Below are positions 1 through 10,183 of a stretch of DNA of 23,977 bases, piece by piece. The translations under genes were made by a program, and so were the position numbers. Positions within the stretch are counted from its first letter, which is position 1. The number at the start of each line of letters is the position of its first letter. Below the pieces are notes generated by a model. The model was not told the origin of the DNA, did no database searches, and worked only from the letters and a program-made list of their open reading frames with translations. The stretch covers positions 112,501 to 136,477 of the forward strand of contig JAQGDQ010000579.1 of the NCBI GenBank assembly GCA_030141605.1. Direction: 5' to 3'. This DNA is from Tubiluchus corallicola. Its lineage: Eukaryota > Priapulida > Priapulimorpha > Priapulimorphida > Tubiluchidae.

Positions 1-1216
1 GTATAAAGGTAATTGTAGAGTACCATTTGTTAAGTAATTGCTTTTTGTTTTATTATTCCAATGTTTTTAAATTTAACTGTATTAATGCGATTTAAGGTAA
101 TATTTGAAGTGGGTGTAACATACTGTAGTATAGAATCCTGCAATGATTGATCCACATTTTCAACAAGTGTGAATCTCAGATACAAGGGTTTGTACCCAGT
201 GTAGCTTGTTAATGCGACAAACAAATAAAATGTGTCGCTTATTCAAAAGACATTAAATTTTAAGCGAGAAATTGAAACTTGCGTCCGCTACCAACTATCT
301 CCCACCTGGTGCAACAAACAGGACTATTGAGCATCTATTTCAACATCGTTGTTTTTGCGTTTCTGCTAACACGTGACTGACTAAAGATTGATTTTGTGTG
401 TTTTATTGATTTTGTCATTTTTTGACAAACTTTCGTGTTAATTTCGATAAATTTGTAGAAAATACTGTGTGAGGTGGCACAGTTGTATTTTTATTAGTGC
501 AGAACATCGAATTGCCAGTATATCAGTTGTATAACATCGTTATTTTCAAAATATTTAGGAGTAGGTAGTACCTACCTAACTAGCACTGTTCATGCATTTC
601 ACTTGTATTTGATAGTAGTCAGTAATGTGTTGATAAAAATGCGTTAGGCCCCCCTTTCAGTGGAAAGAAAGTATCAGAGAACGTGTACATCAGAAGTGCA
701 GGACGTTCTGTCCCTAATCTGAAAAGTTTTTAAAAAATGTGGAAAAAATTTTAAGGGAAAATTTTTGTTGGAAACTTGCTGCATGTACTGAACAAACATT
801 GTAAATATCTTGTGCAGCACATGCAACTAAATTATGTCTCTGCTGTGTTTTCATTTATCTAGTGAGAATTAAAAATAACAAATCGTTAAAATACGATTAA
901 ACTTGCATTTTTCTCACATCTGATATTGCATTTTGTTTATATGGGACATTAATAATCTAATATTGATCTGGTTAGGAAATAAAAATGTTTCCTATACTAA
1001 TTGATATCTGTTATCTTAGTTTTTTATATCCCCTCTGCCTCTCCAGAGTAGTATTATAAAGCTAGCATAATCTCTTCAGTTTGGAATTTAATATTTGCAA
1101 AATTTTGACGTCTAGATGCTAGGGTATTCTTATAGTGCTAGAGAAATGACGGTGGAAAAACTTTGTCATTCACAAATAAATTGTTATCTTTAAGTAATAT
1201 TCTTACATTGTTTCAG
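1..1216 (+). other. Upstream region / probable 5' non-coding part of the V-ATPase subunit a gene
   Basis: No convincing coding exon is visible. The stretch is AT-rich with many stops in all frames. It lies directly upstream of the first coding exon and ends in a good 3' splice-site pattern, a pyrimidine-rich run ending TTTCAG at 1216. One or more non-coding first exons and the promoter are therefore probably in here or further upstream. I cannot place the transcription start. The one notable regulatory motif is the CACGTG element near 370. A short C run (CCCCCC) occurs near 650. The 64-codon minus-strand frame at 30-224 has no recognisable features and is treated as chance. Confidence 0.5.
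368..377 (+). promoter_or_regulatory. CLEAR-like E-box (AACACGTGAC)
   Basis: The palindromic core CACGTG is at 370-375 and is followed by AC. The ten bases match the CLEAR element consensus GTCACGTGAC at 8 of 10 positions. MiT/TFE factors (TFEB, TFE3, Mitf) use CLEAR elements to activate lysosomal genes, including V-ATPase subunits, in vertebrates and flies. Lying about 0.9 kb upstream of the start codon of a V-ATPase gene, it is a plausible Mitf/TFE site. A single six-base core can also occur by chance, so function is inferred. Confidence 0.4.
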
Positions 1217-1298
1217 CTGTGTGCTTTCAACAAAACCTCATATTTCAACCAATGATTGATGAAGAATTGGCCTACGTGAAAGTTTAACAAAGTTCACC
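1217..1298 (+). other. Probable 5' UTR segment of coding exon 1
   Basis: This stretch lies between a putative 3' splice site (TTTCAG ending at 1216) and the ATG at 1299. The start context is TTCACCATGG, close to the Kozak optimum with A at -3 and G at +4, which supports 1299 as the initiator. An upstream ATG at 1251 runs into a TGA two codons later, so it would be a trivially short uORF. If the 1216 acceptor is not used, the UTR simply extends further upstream. Confidence 0.5.
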
Positions 1299-1415
1299 AT
1301 GGGTTCCCTGTTTCGTAGTGAGGAAATGACCTTGGCGCAGCTGTTTCTACAGTCTGAAGCGGCATATGCATGTGTTTCCGAGCTGGGCGAATTGGGCGTT
1401 GTCCAATTTAGAGAC
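1299..1415 (+). CDS. ATP6V0A1: V-ATPase subunit a, coding exon 1 (residues 1-39)
   Basis: Subunit a is the large membrane-anchored subunit of the V0 sector of the vacuolar H+-ATPase. Its N-terminal cytosolic half anchors the peripheral stalks and its C-terminal half lines the proton half-channels. The exon encodes 39 residues beginning [18 protein letters not shown] and ending ELGVVQFRD, which is the highly conserved N-terminus of this family. The ATG sits in a strong Kozak context and the open frame stops being family-like exactly at GAC|GTAATT, a usable 5' splice site, with the exon ending in phase 0. Downstream codons to 1541 are intron read-through. The symbol marks the family; which of the animal paralogues (a1-a4) it equals cannot be decided from this part. 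Confidence 0.96.
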
Positions 1416-2201
1416 GTAATTTTTTTTGTTATTCACATTCATTCAGAATTTATTAATTTTAGCATGTTTAATTACTATTTTATTATTATTATATTATTTA
1501 AAATTAATGTCATACATTTAAATTTACATAGCATTGCATAAAAAATTAAAAAACACAAGTATAAACTTACGATAGAAACTGATACGTACGCACCCAGACA
1601 CAAAAACAAATACAGAAGACAAATCACTAAAAAATACAATACACAAAAGCATAAAACCCAATGAAATGGTAAAACATGTCGACCTCATAATGCAAAACAT
1701 AGTTTGTACCTATTCGTCCATATAACTGTATTGTGATATGCAGAGTAAATGTACAATTTATCAGCTATATTATTAGATAGTTCTGACAGTCCATACATAA
1801 AGGATCCTGTTGTATTTCATGTAATAACATCATAGTTAGGAATATTTTAACTTATGCTGCATCTTTTGAAAAGATTGATGAGCCTACGAAATGCGTTATC
1901 GTGAGCCACCTTTAAAATGTAGTTATTTTGGAGAAAGTTGCACCATAGGGCACATGCATAAAATTGGCAAGCATTCGATTTGAACATAATTATTTTTCTA
2001 TTTACACAACATTTAGGGCGCTTAACCAATAAAGTATTTGACCTTACATAAATATTTTTTGACTGTGCTTTCGTAGCCTCATCATTAAATAAATTACTAA
2101 TACTACAGTATATATTAACTCTTGATACTTTTAAGAAACATTTTTGTTACTTTTAAGTAAATTAAGACATCATTTACTGATAAGTGTCTTTTTCTTTTCA
2201 G
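1416..2201 (+). other. Intron 1 (786 bp)
   Basis: GT-AG intron running from GTAATT at 1416 to a pyrimidine-rich acceptor ending TTTTCAG at 2201. It is AT-rich and I see no transposon termini, tandem array or additional exon in it. The minus-strand frame at 1847-2029 has no family features. Confidence 0.85.
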
Positions 2202-2280
2202 TTAAATCCTGACGTTAACGCATTTCAGAGAAAATTTGTAAACGAGGTGCGAAGGTGTGAAGAAATGGAGCGAAAACTAA
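2202..2280 (+). CDS. ATP6V0A1: V-ATPase subunit a, coding exon 2 (residues 40-65 plus one base)
   Basis: Seventy-nine nucleotides encode LNPDVNAFQRKFVNEVRRCE followed by EMERKL and one extra A. This is the conserved second block of the N-terminal domain, where the polypeptide enters the long helical hairpin facing the stator subunits. The acceptor is TTTTCAG at 2201 and the donor is CTAA|GTAATT. The leftover A joins with GA at the start of exon 3 to make AGA (Arg), giving KLRFIEKEI, exactly the family pattern. The longer open frame to 2438 is read-through into intron 2. Confidence 0.96.
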
Positions 2281-4030
2281 GTAATTATAAATTTGTTTTC
2301 CAGTTGGCTAGTTATTTGGGGGTTGTTTCAAGGCCAGAATTTCGTCATATTTTACCAGAATCTAAGCAGGTTCTCTCTTTGACTTTTTACGAGAATCCGG
2401 AGAATTCAGGTCAAAATTACATAATTCGAGTACGATGAATTATAATTATTGAAACGTTGAAGATTGAATTTAAGCAAAATGCGAAAGATTTTACCGTTAA
2501 CTTGACATATCGGTCGTTTTCAAACTTTAGACTGTCTACCTGCGGTCCGATTGCCTTCGCAACGAGCGTAAATCCTTGCAACTCTGAATGAAAAGCGCAA
2601 TGCGTCATAGACACTTGGGAGCTAACTAAGTAAGCTCTTAAGCGCAATTTGGCAGCGCACATGCTAGCGTAAGGCAAAAAGCAAAAAGTCAGATTAGTGC
2701 AAGTATATCTTTTATTGTTGTAACATTCAGGTAAAACCTGCACAAATCTAACCAAATTCGTGGTAATGAACATCGACGCGAATGAATTCTGGGTTTTGTG
2801 TAGAAATTATGGCCCTGAATTTTAGTAATCTCTTATTTTCCTATCTATTTCATCAATTTTTGTTAAGGATTCTGTTGCATTGTAAATTGGTAAGGCATTT
2901 AAAAATTAATTAGCAGTGTCTTTCTGTGGATAAGAATTGTTAAGCAAGAAACTAGATATCCGTTTCCCTAAAATCTTAACCAACAGAAGCTATAAATGTA
3001 TTAATCATGTTTACAATGTTATAAGCGTGTTAACAGTAAATATTTTCAAAAGTTTTCCTGAGTTTAGTTTCCAGCGGTTTTTAAAGGAAGATTTCCATTT
3101 CCGAGACAATTTAATCAATTCCATTGATGATTATAATTTATCTATGTCAATTTAAGACTGGTTTCGAAAAAGCAGCATGGGAATGTCTGCCTCGGCATTA
3201 TCAGGTCCAGTACTGCGTTATTTATTAAAGGAAATGTCAAGACGTCTTGAAAGTTAGATTTATTTCAGTGTTCGTGAAAGATGTTAGAAGGATTTAGTAA
3301 CAAAAGTGTAATGAGCACCTCGTGTAATTTGTAAAATCGCTTTAAATTTCTAATCGTCTTTCGCTTGGACACTCCCATTTTGAGCGCCCATCCTTCCACC
3401 AATGATGTCATTCGTTGATTGAAGAGAAACAGCGCATTGTCGACTTCCACCAAAAGTATAATAAGTTTCTGCAAAACTTTATACAGCTAATTGAGTGATA
3501 TTTTTGCATGAGTGTTAACATACTGTAGAAGTTTGGTTTACTTTAAGCAGTGCGTGTTTACGGAAAGCCACAATGCATTTACAAAAAGTCACGAAGTCCA
3601 CCGGTTACGTTATAATTTTCAAATGTATGGGGACTACCGCTGCGCCTGAAAATTTCTATACTTCAGTTATATAAATGATCCTTATGCTTTATAGAGAGTT
3701 TTTTTGCAAATTTCTTTGTCTAAACTAAGTATCTAAATGTAATTGATAACAGTAAAATAAACCCAACGTACTACATGACTTGTGATTTTTTAACGGGAAT
3801 AGCAACCATTTTTCTAACTCTTTACAAAATTGCTGCATTAACGCCATAACTAACTGTATGCTGTTCTGTAAAATGTTCAAGTTTGGCGGTTTTGCTGGTT
3901 TAGTGCTAATGTAAATTTATATTGTTGGTTTTATTGTAGTGATACACCATGCTAGTGTTAGAACATTGCTTAAAGTACCAAACTACTTGCAAGCTTGGAA
4001 TAATGTACAATGCTGATTTGATCCTTACAG
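2281..4030 (+). other. Intron 2 (1750 bp)
   Basis: GT-AG intron (GTAATT to TTACAG). No recognised gene, transposon terminus or tandem array. The frames at 2417-2773 (minus), 2937-3155 (plus) and 3265-3474 (minus) have no domain-like content. The left arm of the large inverted duplication can be followed outward to about 3725 in this intron. It stops there only because its partner runs off the window end, so the true outer edge of the left arm is unknown. Confidence 0.8.
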
Positions 4031-4128
4031 GATTCATAGAAAAAGAGATTAAAAAAGATGGCATTCCGATGTTGGACACGGGTGATAATCCTGACGCTCC
4101 CGCCCCGAGAGAAATGATTGACCTTGAA
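4031..4128 (+). CDS. ATP6V0A1: V-ATPase subunit a, coding exon 3 (residues 66-98)
   Basis: Ninety-eight nucleotides begin GA, completing the Arg codon split with exon 2. They then encode FIEKEIKKDGIPMLDTGDNP followed by DAPAPREMIDLE. This matches the conserved charged segment and the Asp/Pro-rich loop before the next helix in the family. The acceptor is CTTACAG at 4030 and the donor is GAA|GTGAGT, phase 0. A near copy of the donor lies 43 bp downstream. The exon lies inside the left arm and an identical antisense copy occurs at 23573-23670. The apparent ATG at 3949 is only in-frame intron. Confidence 0.96.
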
Positions 4129-4171
4129 GTGAGTATTGATTGACTTTGACCTTGAAATGGTTGAGCTTGAA

Positions 4172-4177
4172 GTGAGT
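4172..4177 (+). other. Duplicated donor site GTGAGT downstream of exon 3
   Basis: The sequence around the exon 3 donor (CTTGAAGTGAGTATTG) recurs with its donor at 4172, 43 bp after the real one at 4129. It looks like a local duplication of the splice junction, since GACCTTGAA also recurs at 4149. Using it would add 43 nt that hit an in-frame TGA soon after, giving a truncated message. In the right-arm copy the second donor reads GTTAGT, so the decoy differs between copies. Confidence 0.5.
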
Positions 4178-4208
4178 ATTGTCAGTAACGATCAGGTCTG
4201 ATGACGTG

Positions 4209-4216
4209 TGACGTCA
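4209..4216. promoter_or_regulatory. Consensus CRE (TGACGTCA) in intron 3
   Basis: This is the perfect palindromic CREB/ATF site, preceded by a second half-like ATGACGTG, and it lies 80 bp after exon 3. The same eight bases persist in the right arm at 23485-23492. Known family: bZIP factors of the CREB/ATF group bind this octamer. No data here show use, and the retention could reflect the recent duplication alone. Confidence 0.3.
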
Positions 4217-4534
4217 TAAATAAGTGTAGTTTCATTTGGTTGCGTGATATTATCATGAGTTTTTGCTTCAGTGTTGTACTTCAATTTTCATAAGCACTTC
4301 AACACGCTCATTGAATGTTTGTGCTGTTGATAATTATGTTCAGCTGTGATTTCATCACTGGTTGGGCACATTAAAACTAAGGCTTTAGCCTATTATTTAA
4401 TTATGAGAAATGGTTTGGCATTGTTATAGGTGTTAAAATGTATAGTTTTTATCATATTTCAAGAAGGACAAGGATAGGAAAAATGATCCTTTTTACTTTA
4501 AATGTCGGATACCGACTCGCAGTATCAGGAGTTA

Positions 4535-4990
4535 CAGTCAACCTCGGGTGTAAGGTACTCGCTTATAAGGGACCCTCGTTTATAAGGGACCACCAACGCC
4601 GGTCCCAATTTTTCGTAATGTTTTTCCTTACAAAAATCTTCGTATATAAGGTACTCGGTTATAAGGAACTTTCAGTTATAAGAGACGATATCTTCAGGTC
4701 CGAGTAATAGAAACCCAGGTAAATTACCTTGCGTATAAGGGATTCCATGATCAAATATTTTTACATTCTAAAAAGCCTATGCCGAGATCCCGCGCGGGCC
4801 CTCGTATTTGAAATATATATCTTAATTTACAATTCCTCATCAAGTTCTTCAGTTGCTGAATGATATACGGCTCTCAAGTACATCTCAAGTTCTAGAACCG
4901 ACTGACTGAATCAGCATCGAGCATCAAGACTCGTGACACTCGGTCGGACTCAACTTCAGCTATAAGGGACATCGGATATAAGGGGCGATT
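4535..4990 (+). mobile_element. TATAAGG-motif segment, probable remnant of a DNA transposon
   Basis: The segment starts right after a TA dinucleotide with CAGTCAACCTCGGGTGTAAG. It then carries many spaced copies of (C)TTATAAGGGAC or close variants, mostly at 4560-4735 and again at 4960-4990. A TA-flanked start with CAGT and a pyrimidine/G-rich terminus resembles pogo/Tigger-type termini. I could not find the matching inverted end, so the superfamily is a guess. The plus-strand frame at 4438-4707 is just this repeat translated. The mirror copy is at 22709-23165. Confidence 0.45.
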
Positions 4991-5000
4991 TTTTGCACAC

Positions 5001-5114
5001 GGTTTTTATATACTTTTGCATAGGAGCTGCCAGTACTTAGGTGTTTTTGAGAAATTAGGTTTTTATATACTTTTGCATAGGAGCTGCCAGTACTTAGGTG
5101 TTTTTGAGAAATTA
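5001..5114 (+). repeat. Perfect tandem duplication, 2 x 57 bp
   Basis: Two identical 57-bp copies (5001-5057 and 5058-5114) contain the core TATACTTTTGCATAGGAGC. The right arm holds only one copy (about 22642-22698, minus). A diverged relative of the same segment lies inside the 519-bp pogo-type element (10623-10675 minus; 17291-17343 plus). This implies that the TATAAGG segment and the 519-bp element share internal sequence. Confidence 0.85.
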
Positions 5115-5373
5115 GGTATCATGTATCCTTGACAGTTGGATATTTTAAATTATGCATGAAACAATTTAACTGATATTTTAAGCCCACTTAGAGGTTCTCT
5201 ATGGTCACAAAATTGCAATCCTCGACCCCATTGGGGGCCTAGGCGGCCCTAAAACCCCCGGCTTGTTTCAGAGTTTTTTGCAATTTGTCATTCTCATCCC
5301 TGTATATTAAAATAAAACTCTAAGAAGCTTGTGTGTAATGGATAATTGCAAAGAAATAATCTCGTTACTGCAG

Positions 5374-5502
5374 GCCACATTTGAAAAGTTGGAGATTGAA
5401 ATGAAGGAAGTTAACACAAACGCAGAAGCGCTGAAACGGAACTATTTGGAGTTGACCGAGTTGAAACATATTCTGCGCAAAACTCAAGTGTTTTTTGACG
5501 AG
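5374..5502 (+). CDS. ATP6V0A1: V-ATPase subunit a, coding exon 4 (residues 99-141)
   Basis: 129 nt encode 43 residues, beginning ATFEKLEIEMKEVNTNAEAL and continuing KRNYLELTELKHILRKTQVF then FDE. The residues follow the family's strongly conserved coiled-coil helix: acidic/basic heptads, the NxEALKRN motif, then ELxELKxILRKTQxFFDE. This antiparallel coiled coil connects the two ends of the N-terminal domain that bind V1 peripheral stalks. The acceptor is CTGCAG at 5373. The donor GAG|GTTTGT is weak (T at +3, G at +5 missing) and identical in the antisense copy. Both edges are phase 0. Codons before 5374 and after 5502 are intron read-through. Confidence 0.96.
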
Positions 5503-7116
5503 GTTTGTATAATTAGCACTTTTTTCATAATGTTTGCAAAAAGGATCTGTAACATAGATAAAATATGGAATAGTAAATCATATATTGAGTTGCATTTGAC
5601 TCTCAGGATTGAGAGCGTTTACTGCATTTTGCAAGGGTTCATGAAAAACTGCTCTCACTAAGCAGCGACTACGTTATATTTTATCATTTTTGTAGGTTTC
5701 TACTCCTCACAGAGAAATGCATTTGCTCACTCATAATTAACAAATTAAAAATCGGCGAAAAAATTGAAAAAAGTTTTCAGTAACTGCAGTGTTTGCACTG
5801 TAAGAATGTACAGCATCACTTGTGTGAAATTGGCTAATGCAGAAAATTTCGACTATCCAGACACAACTCTCTGATACACCTTGGCCTACTCTTACCAAGA
5901 TATTCTAGTATTAAAAGGTGAAACGACCATTAGCTAAAATTCATAGGTCTTATAAGACCTGTTTTGAATTCTCCTGAAGGAGTTAAGCGTAATTTTCATA
6001 CGAAATTGCATTCGGAGCTTTTACAGTGTTTCAATCTTTCATGTGTGCGCCATAAGGCACACCGATGTAATTAAAATAATCAACTCTCATCTTTAACGAT
6101 GGGGTGGTGGTATTAGTGAGACCTAGAGCCCGAGTATTGCTGATACTTACATTAACGTCTTATGAACATGTCTGTTAAGGAAAGATGGTTTTACACTTCC
6201 TACCTGTTCAGGTAAAAAAACACCCCTATTTATTTTGCTTAACATTATAAGCTGAGTAAAATTCTTATTTTTTGTGAAAGGGTTACTTTTTACTTACCAC
6301 TTATGAAGTTTTAATTATGTGTAGGTTTATTTGTTATGAGTTTTATAATGGAATTTTCAGTTTCTTATGTTCAAGTTTGCTGGGCTTAATTACCATAGTA
6401 TGTAAGGAAAGTGAATTTGACATTAAAAGTTTTTATTTTTAATTCAGTAGGAAAATTAGTAAGACTCTCGGGTAAAATAATGTTATGATCAAGCAAAGGA
6501 AAAATAATATACTCGTCATCACTGCTTACAAATACAGATGTTTAATACTAGGAGAGAATATCGGTGTCCACCCACCTTTAGCTCCCCCATTTCAGCAAAT
6601 GAATAGATGAAAGAAATGGTTTTTATTGTTGTATCACAAGTTATTAGTTATACTGTGAAAGTGCTTTTGTAATTTGTGGTGTAAAGGTATAATTTGACTA
6701 ATTTCCATATAAGGTAAATTCAGGTGTCTAACATGAAAGGGTTTCTGCTTTGGGAACGTTTAAATTTGGTGTACGTGCTATTTGAGACTCTGCATAGCAA
6801 AAGCGTCCAAAGTGCGCTAGTTTAATTATAGAACCAGAGGTCAAAAAACTGAGAAAACTCAATTCTTCAAAATTAGGTGCACAGTTACGCTTGCGTACAA
6901 GTTCCAGAAAGAGACTTGTACTTTGTAGCACTCTCACAAACCACATGGTAACCAACATCTTTCTCGGTTGCTATGCAAATTGTAACACGAACTTTGAAAG
7001 CCATTTTTTGCCTTCCGCTCAACTGTGAATGTCAATATCGTAGTGGCTCAGAAACAATGCAGAGAACTGAAACAGATACGAAAACGTTCTGCATGAATAG
7101 GAGAATAATAATATAC

Positions 7117-7940
7117 ACATACCTAGCACTCTAGGCACATATAATAATATATCATACCTAGTACTCTAGGTAGATATAATAATATACCATACCTAGCACT
7201 CTAGGTAGATATAATAATATACACATACCTAGTACTCTAGGTAGATATAATAATATACCATACCTAGTACTCTAGGTAGATATAATAATATACCATACCT
7301 AGTACTCTAGGTAGATATAATAATATACCATACCTAGTACTCTAGGTAGATATAATAATATACACATACCTAGTACTCTAGGCAGATATAATAATATACC
7401 ATACCTAGCACTCTAGGTAGATATAATAATATACCATACCTAGCACTCTAGGTAGATATAATAATATACCATACCTAGTACTCCAGGTAGATATAATAAT
7501 ATACACATACCTAGTACTCTAGGTAGATATAATAATATACCATACCTAGTACTCTAGGTAGATATAATAATGTACCATACCTAGCACTCTAGGTAGATAT
7601 AATAATATACCATACCTAGCACTCTAGGTAGATATAATAATATACCATACCTAGTACTCTAGGTAGATATAATAATATACCATACCTAGTACTCTAGGTA
7701 GATATAATAATATACACATACCTAGTACTCTAGGCAGATATAATAATATACCATACCTAGCACTCTAGGTAGATATAATAATATACCATACCTAGCACTC
7801 TAGGTAGATATAATAATATACCATACCTAGTACTCTAGGTAGATATAATAATATACACATACCTAGTACTCTAGGTAGATATAATAATATATCATACCTA
7901 GTACTCTAGGTAGATATAATAATGTACCATACCTAGCACT
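7117..7940 (+). repeat. AT-rich minisatellite, about 24 units of 34-36 bp (left arm)
   Basis: The unit is ACCTAGTACTCTAGGTAG plus ATATAATAATATAC and a short linker. Each unit contains a 6-bp inverted pair, ACCTAG/CTAGGT, around a 4-base loop (TACT or CACT), so every unit can form a small hairpin. Two linker types (CCAT, CACAT) and two loop types alternate. The pattern of variants repeats with a 352-bp period (10 units), shown by the rare GGCAG variant at 7381 and 7733 and the TGTACCAT variant at 7571 and 7923. The last unit decays at 7940. The right-arm counterpart has about 18 units. Confidence 0.95.
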
Positions 7941-8621
7941 GCTTTGCTATGCAAGGTCGCATTTATCGGCAATGCATATATTTAGTGCACTTTATAACTT
8001 GTTAAATGATTAACACTTGGTCTGCCAGCAGCTATATATATAATTACTACTAGTCTCTTCTAATTAATTATGCGCAGTTATGTTAATATGCTAATTTATA
8101 ATACAGTGTAAATTTATGGGTTTTGAATGAACTTGGAATTACATACTTGTGTAAAACAGTCGTCCATGGACATTAATAAAAAAAAATTGTTCATTCTGTT
8201 TACAAACCATTTTTGCAGTCCTCAATAAACTAGCATTGTGTTTTGTGTGGTTGGAGCTTTGTTAAAACTGAACACTACGACAAAAGTAAGAGTTTTGTAC
8301 AGGCAGGTTCAATCAACTTGTGATATATATATTGTATTAATGTATTATTTTACATTAATCGTCGACATATTAATTCATCTATTTTATTGTATAAGTTGTT
8401 TCAGCGGCTTGGCTAAAACAATCATGGTCAACTTTTCCTGCTGCTCCTAATGCATGCTTCTAATATTTCTGTGCAACATTACTCAGGACTGCACAGTTTT
8501 GCAGTGCGGTAGCTGCACTAACTCGATGCGTGACAGTGCATGACGTAGACGATTTGTTTCGATTCTTTTTTTCATTTATTTGACGCATTTGGTTGCCAGA
8601 AATCGTTTGGGAATCCGGGAA

Positions 8622-9572
8622 TTTTGTGGGCAGTCGTCGACTTACGACCACAATCAGTTCTGGTGGATTCAGAATTGGATGCAAGTCGAACCGTATGTTC
8701 GAGTGGTGTGTCCGCTACACGCAGGACATTGCGTGTGTACTCGCTAGGCCTGTAACGATACATCGATGCATCATGACAGCTTTTGTAACAATACGTGTAT
8801 CGTCAAAATGCAGCAGTATCGCGATAATATGAATCGTTAATATTTAGCACTAGCTTGACCGCTCGCTGATGAAAAAAGCGTGAAATAACTCAAATTGCAG
8901 TTGTAATGTAACAATCAGTGCAGTGAGTTCAGCATATATAGGCAGCTTAACGCAGGCAGACCTGCTGCTAGCGGCCAAAGCAAAGCAGTTAAAATTGCAA
9001 TGTGTTTATAATAATTTATAGTAGGCTAATTACATTTTTACTTATAAGTTTCTGAAATGGCTTGCAGCAAATGTGGACTAGAAAATGCACCAGCATATTT
9101 TAATCAAAAAGTATTGAAATGTTTTGTATTTCTTGTATCTTACAATGCAAATGATACAAGAGTGTAAACAGAAGTCAAACAGTTTGCTGAATTATTTCAC
9201 CACTTACTAATTTTAAAATTTGATAAATCTAACATGTATAATATACCAACGGCTTGATCTAGTTTTTTTAATAAAGCTTGCAAACGTTAACTCAATGTGC
9301 ATCATGATACGTATCGTATCTTATGGTTAGTATCGCGATATGTATCATCGCTTGACTTAGGTGTATCGTTGCACCCCTAGTACTCGCACTAACTATAGCA
9401 TCACCTACGATGAATTTGTCGCAGCACGTAGCGATTTGAAGTTAATTTATTTAAAAAAATAGAAGGAACTATGAGTAATAGTTAGTTTATATAATTAATT
9501 AAGTTGTGGTCAGGTTGTACAGTCCAACAGTCGTAAGTTGTATACGTCGTAAGTAGACGACTACCTACAAAA
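8622..9572 (+). mobile_element. Older inverted-repeat element split by the hAT-type insertion
   Basis: A 27-bp inverted pair matches at 24 of 27 positions. The left copy is 8622-8648, ending AGTCGTCGACTTACGAC. The right copy is 9546-9572, whose reverse complement ends AGTCGTCTACTTACGAC. Removing the nested 635-bp insertion and its duplicated target leaves an element of about 310 bp. I see no target duplication I trust, so the class is open. Mirror inverted repeats are present in the right arm (about 18406-18432 and 19330-19356). Short frames across it (8460-8832) are chance. Confidence 0.6.
8745..9379 (+). mobile_element. Non-autonomous hAT-type element, 635 bp, nested
   Basis: Termini are TAGGCCTGTAACGATAC at the left and, inverted, TAGGGGTGCAACGATAC at the right (14 of 17 identical). 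It is flanked by a perfect 8-bp target duplication GTACTCGC (8737-8744 and 9380-9387), the size typical of hAT transposons. Subterminal TATCGCGATA-like motifs recur inside both ends. No transposase frame is present, so this is a MITE that was moved by an autonomous relative. It landed inside an older inverted-repeat element. The right-arm copy has the same length and the same target duplication. Confidence 0.88.
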
Positions 9573-10141
9573 GCAAAAAATGAAAAAAGCTTTTGTGGTC
9601 AGTTGTTTTGAAATATTTTATGGGATGTATTAAATGCAAATAATTTTTTGTGCTGATGGCTATAACATACTTTTCAATTGTGTGTTTGCTTAGCAAAATC
9701 GTCCGTAAGTCGGCACTTCACAGTTATTCTAGTTATTCACATATCCTGAATCTCCATTTCGTGTGGATCATTTTGATACAAAGCTCATTGCTCTATGTTA
9801 TTTCCAAACTGAGATAATCCACGTTGAAGTTGAGGTGCAGGAACTGAAAAACTTAATCTTGAGAAAATTGCTGTTAAAGTCAGCCATTGTTTTTGTTGCA
9901 TTTCTACTAAACACTTAGCAACCATAAGAAACTGTGGTTGTTATGGACTTTGCAAGAACACATTGATGTTATGTTTAAATCCAGTAGATGGCTCTTACTG
10001 ATGAAGATCTGGGCTTGGCAACAGGAAAAACCTGTAGCAAAATGACTACTTCAACGAGCTACTATCGGAGTTTGAAAATACGAGTTTTTTTATAATTGTA
10101 TTATTAGTTTCTAGCCAGAAAAGTATGTACGGGGTTGTAGA

Positions 10142-10183
10142 ATTAGACTTTTATTATCATTTTCTTGAATATAAAAGTCTAAT
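10142..10183. repeat. Perfect 13-bp stem hairpin
   Basis: ATTAGACTTTTAT at 10142-10154 is followed after 16 bases by its exact complement ATAAAAGTCTAAT at 10171-10183. The same hairpin is retained in the right arm near 17782-17823. No downstream U-run or gene end makes a terminator or RNA gene likely, so I record it only as structure. Confidence 0.6.

Larger units (their letters stand above)
4129..5373 (+). other. Intron 3 (1245 bp)
   Basis: GT-AG intron from GTGAGT to CTGCAG. It contains a duplicated donor-like segment, a consensus CRE (TGACGTCA), a segment built of repeated TATAAGG motifs (4535-4990) and a perfect 2 x 57 bp tandem repeat (5001-5114). A small GC-rich patch near 5220-5265 is rich in C and G runs around GGGGGCCTAGGCGGCC. 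Every one of these except one copy of the 57-bp repeat is also in the right arm. Confidence 0.85.

Noticed and set aside
4909-4990. Inverted 3' end matching CAGTCAACCTCGG to close the TATAAGG element
   Set aside because: Candidate GACTGA-type ends near 4895-4915 do not match the left terminus well enough, so I left the element open-ended.
6728-6958. 76-codon frame present in both arms (also 20850-21080)
   Set aside because: The two copies differ at about four residues, whereas true exons 3 and 4 show none. There is no family resemblance, so its presence in both arms follows from the duplication.
7117-7940. CRISPR array
   Set aside because: Repeats are directly adjacent with near-identical linkers and no unique spacers, in animal DNA next to spliced exons.
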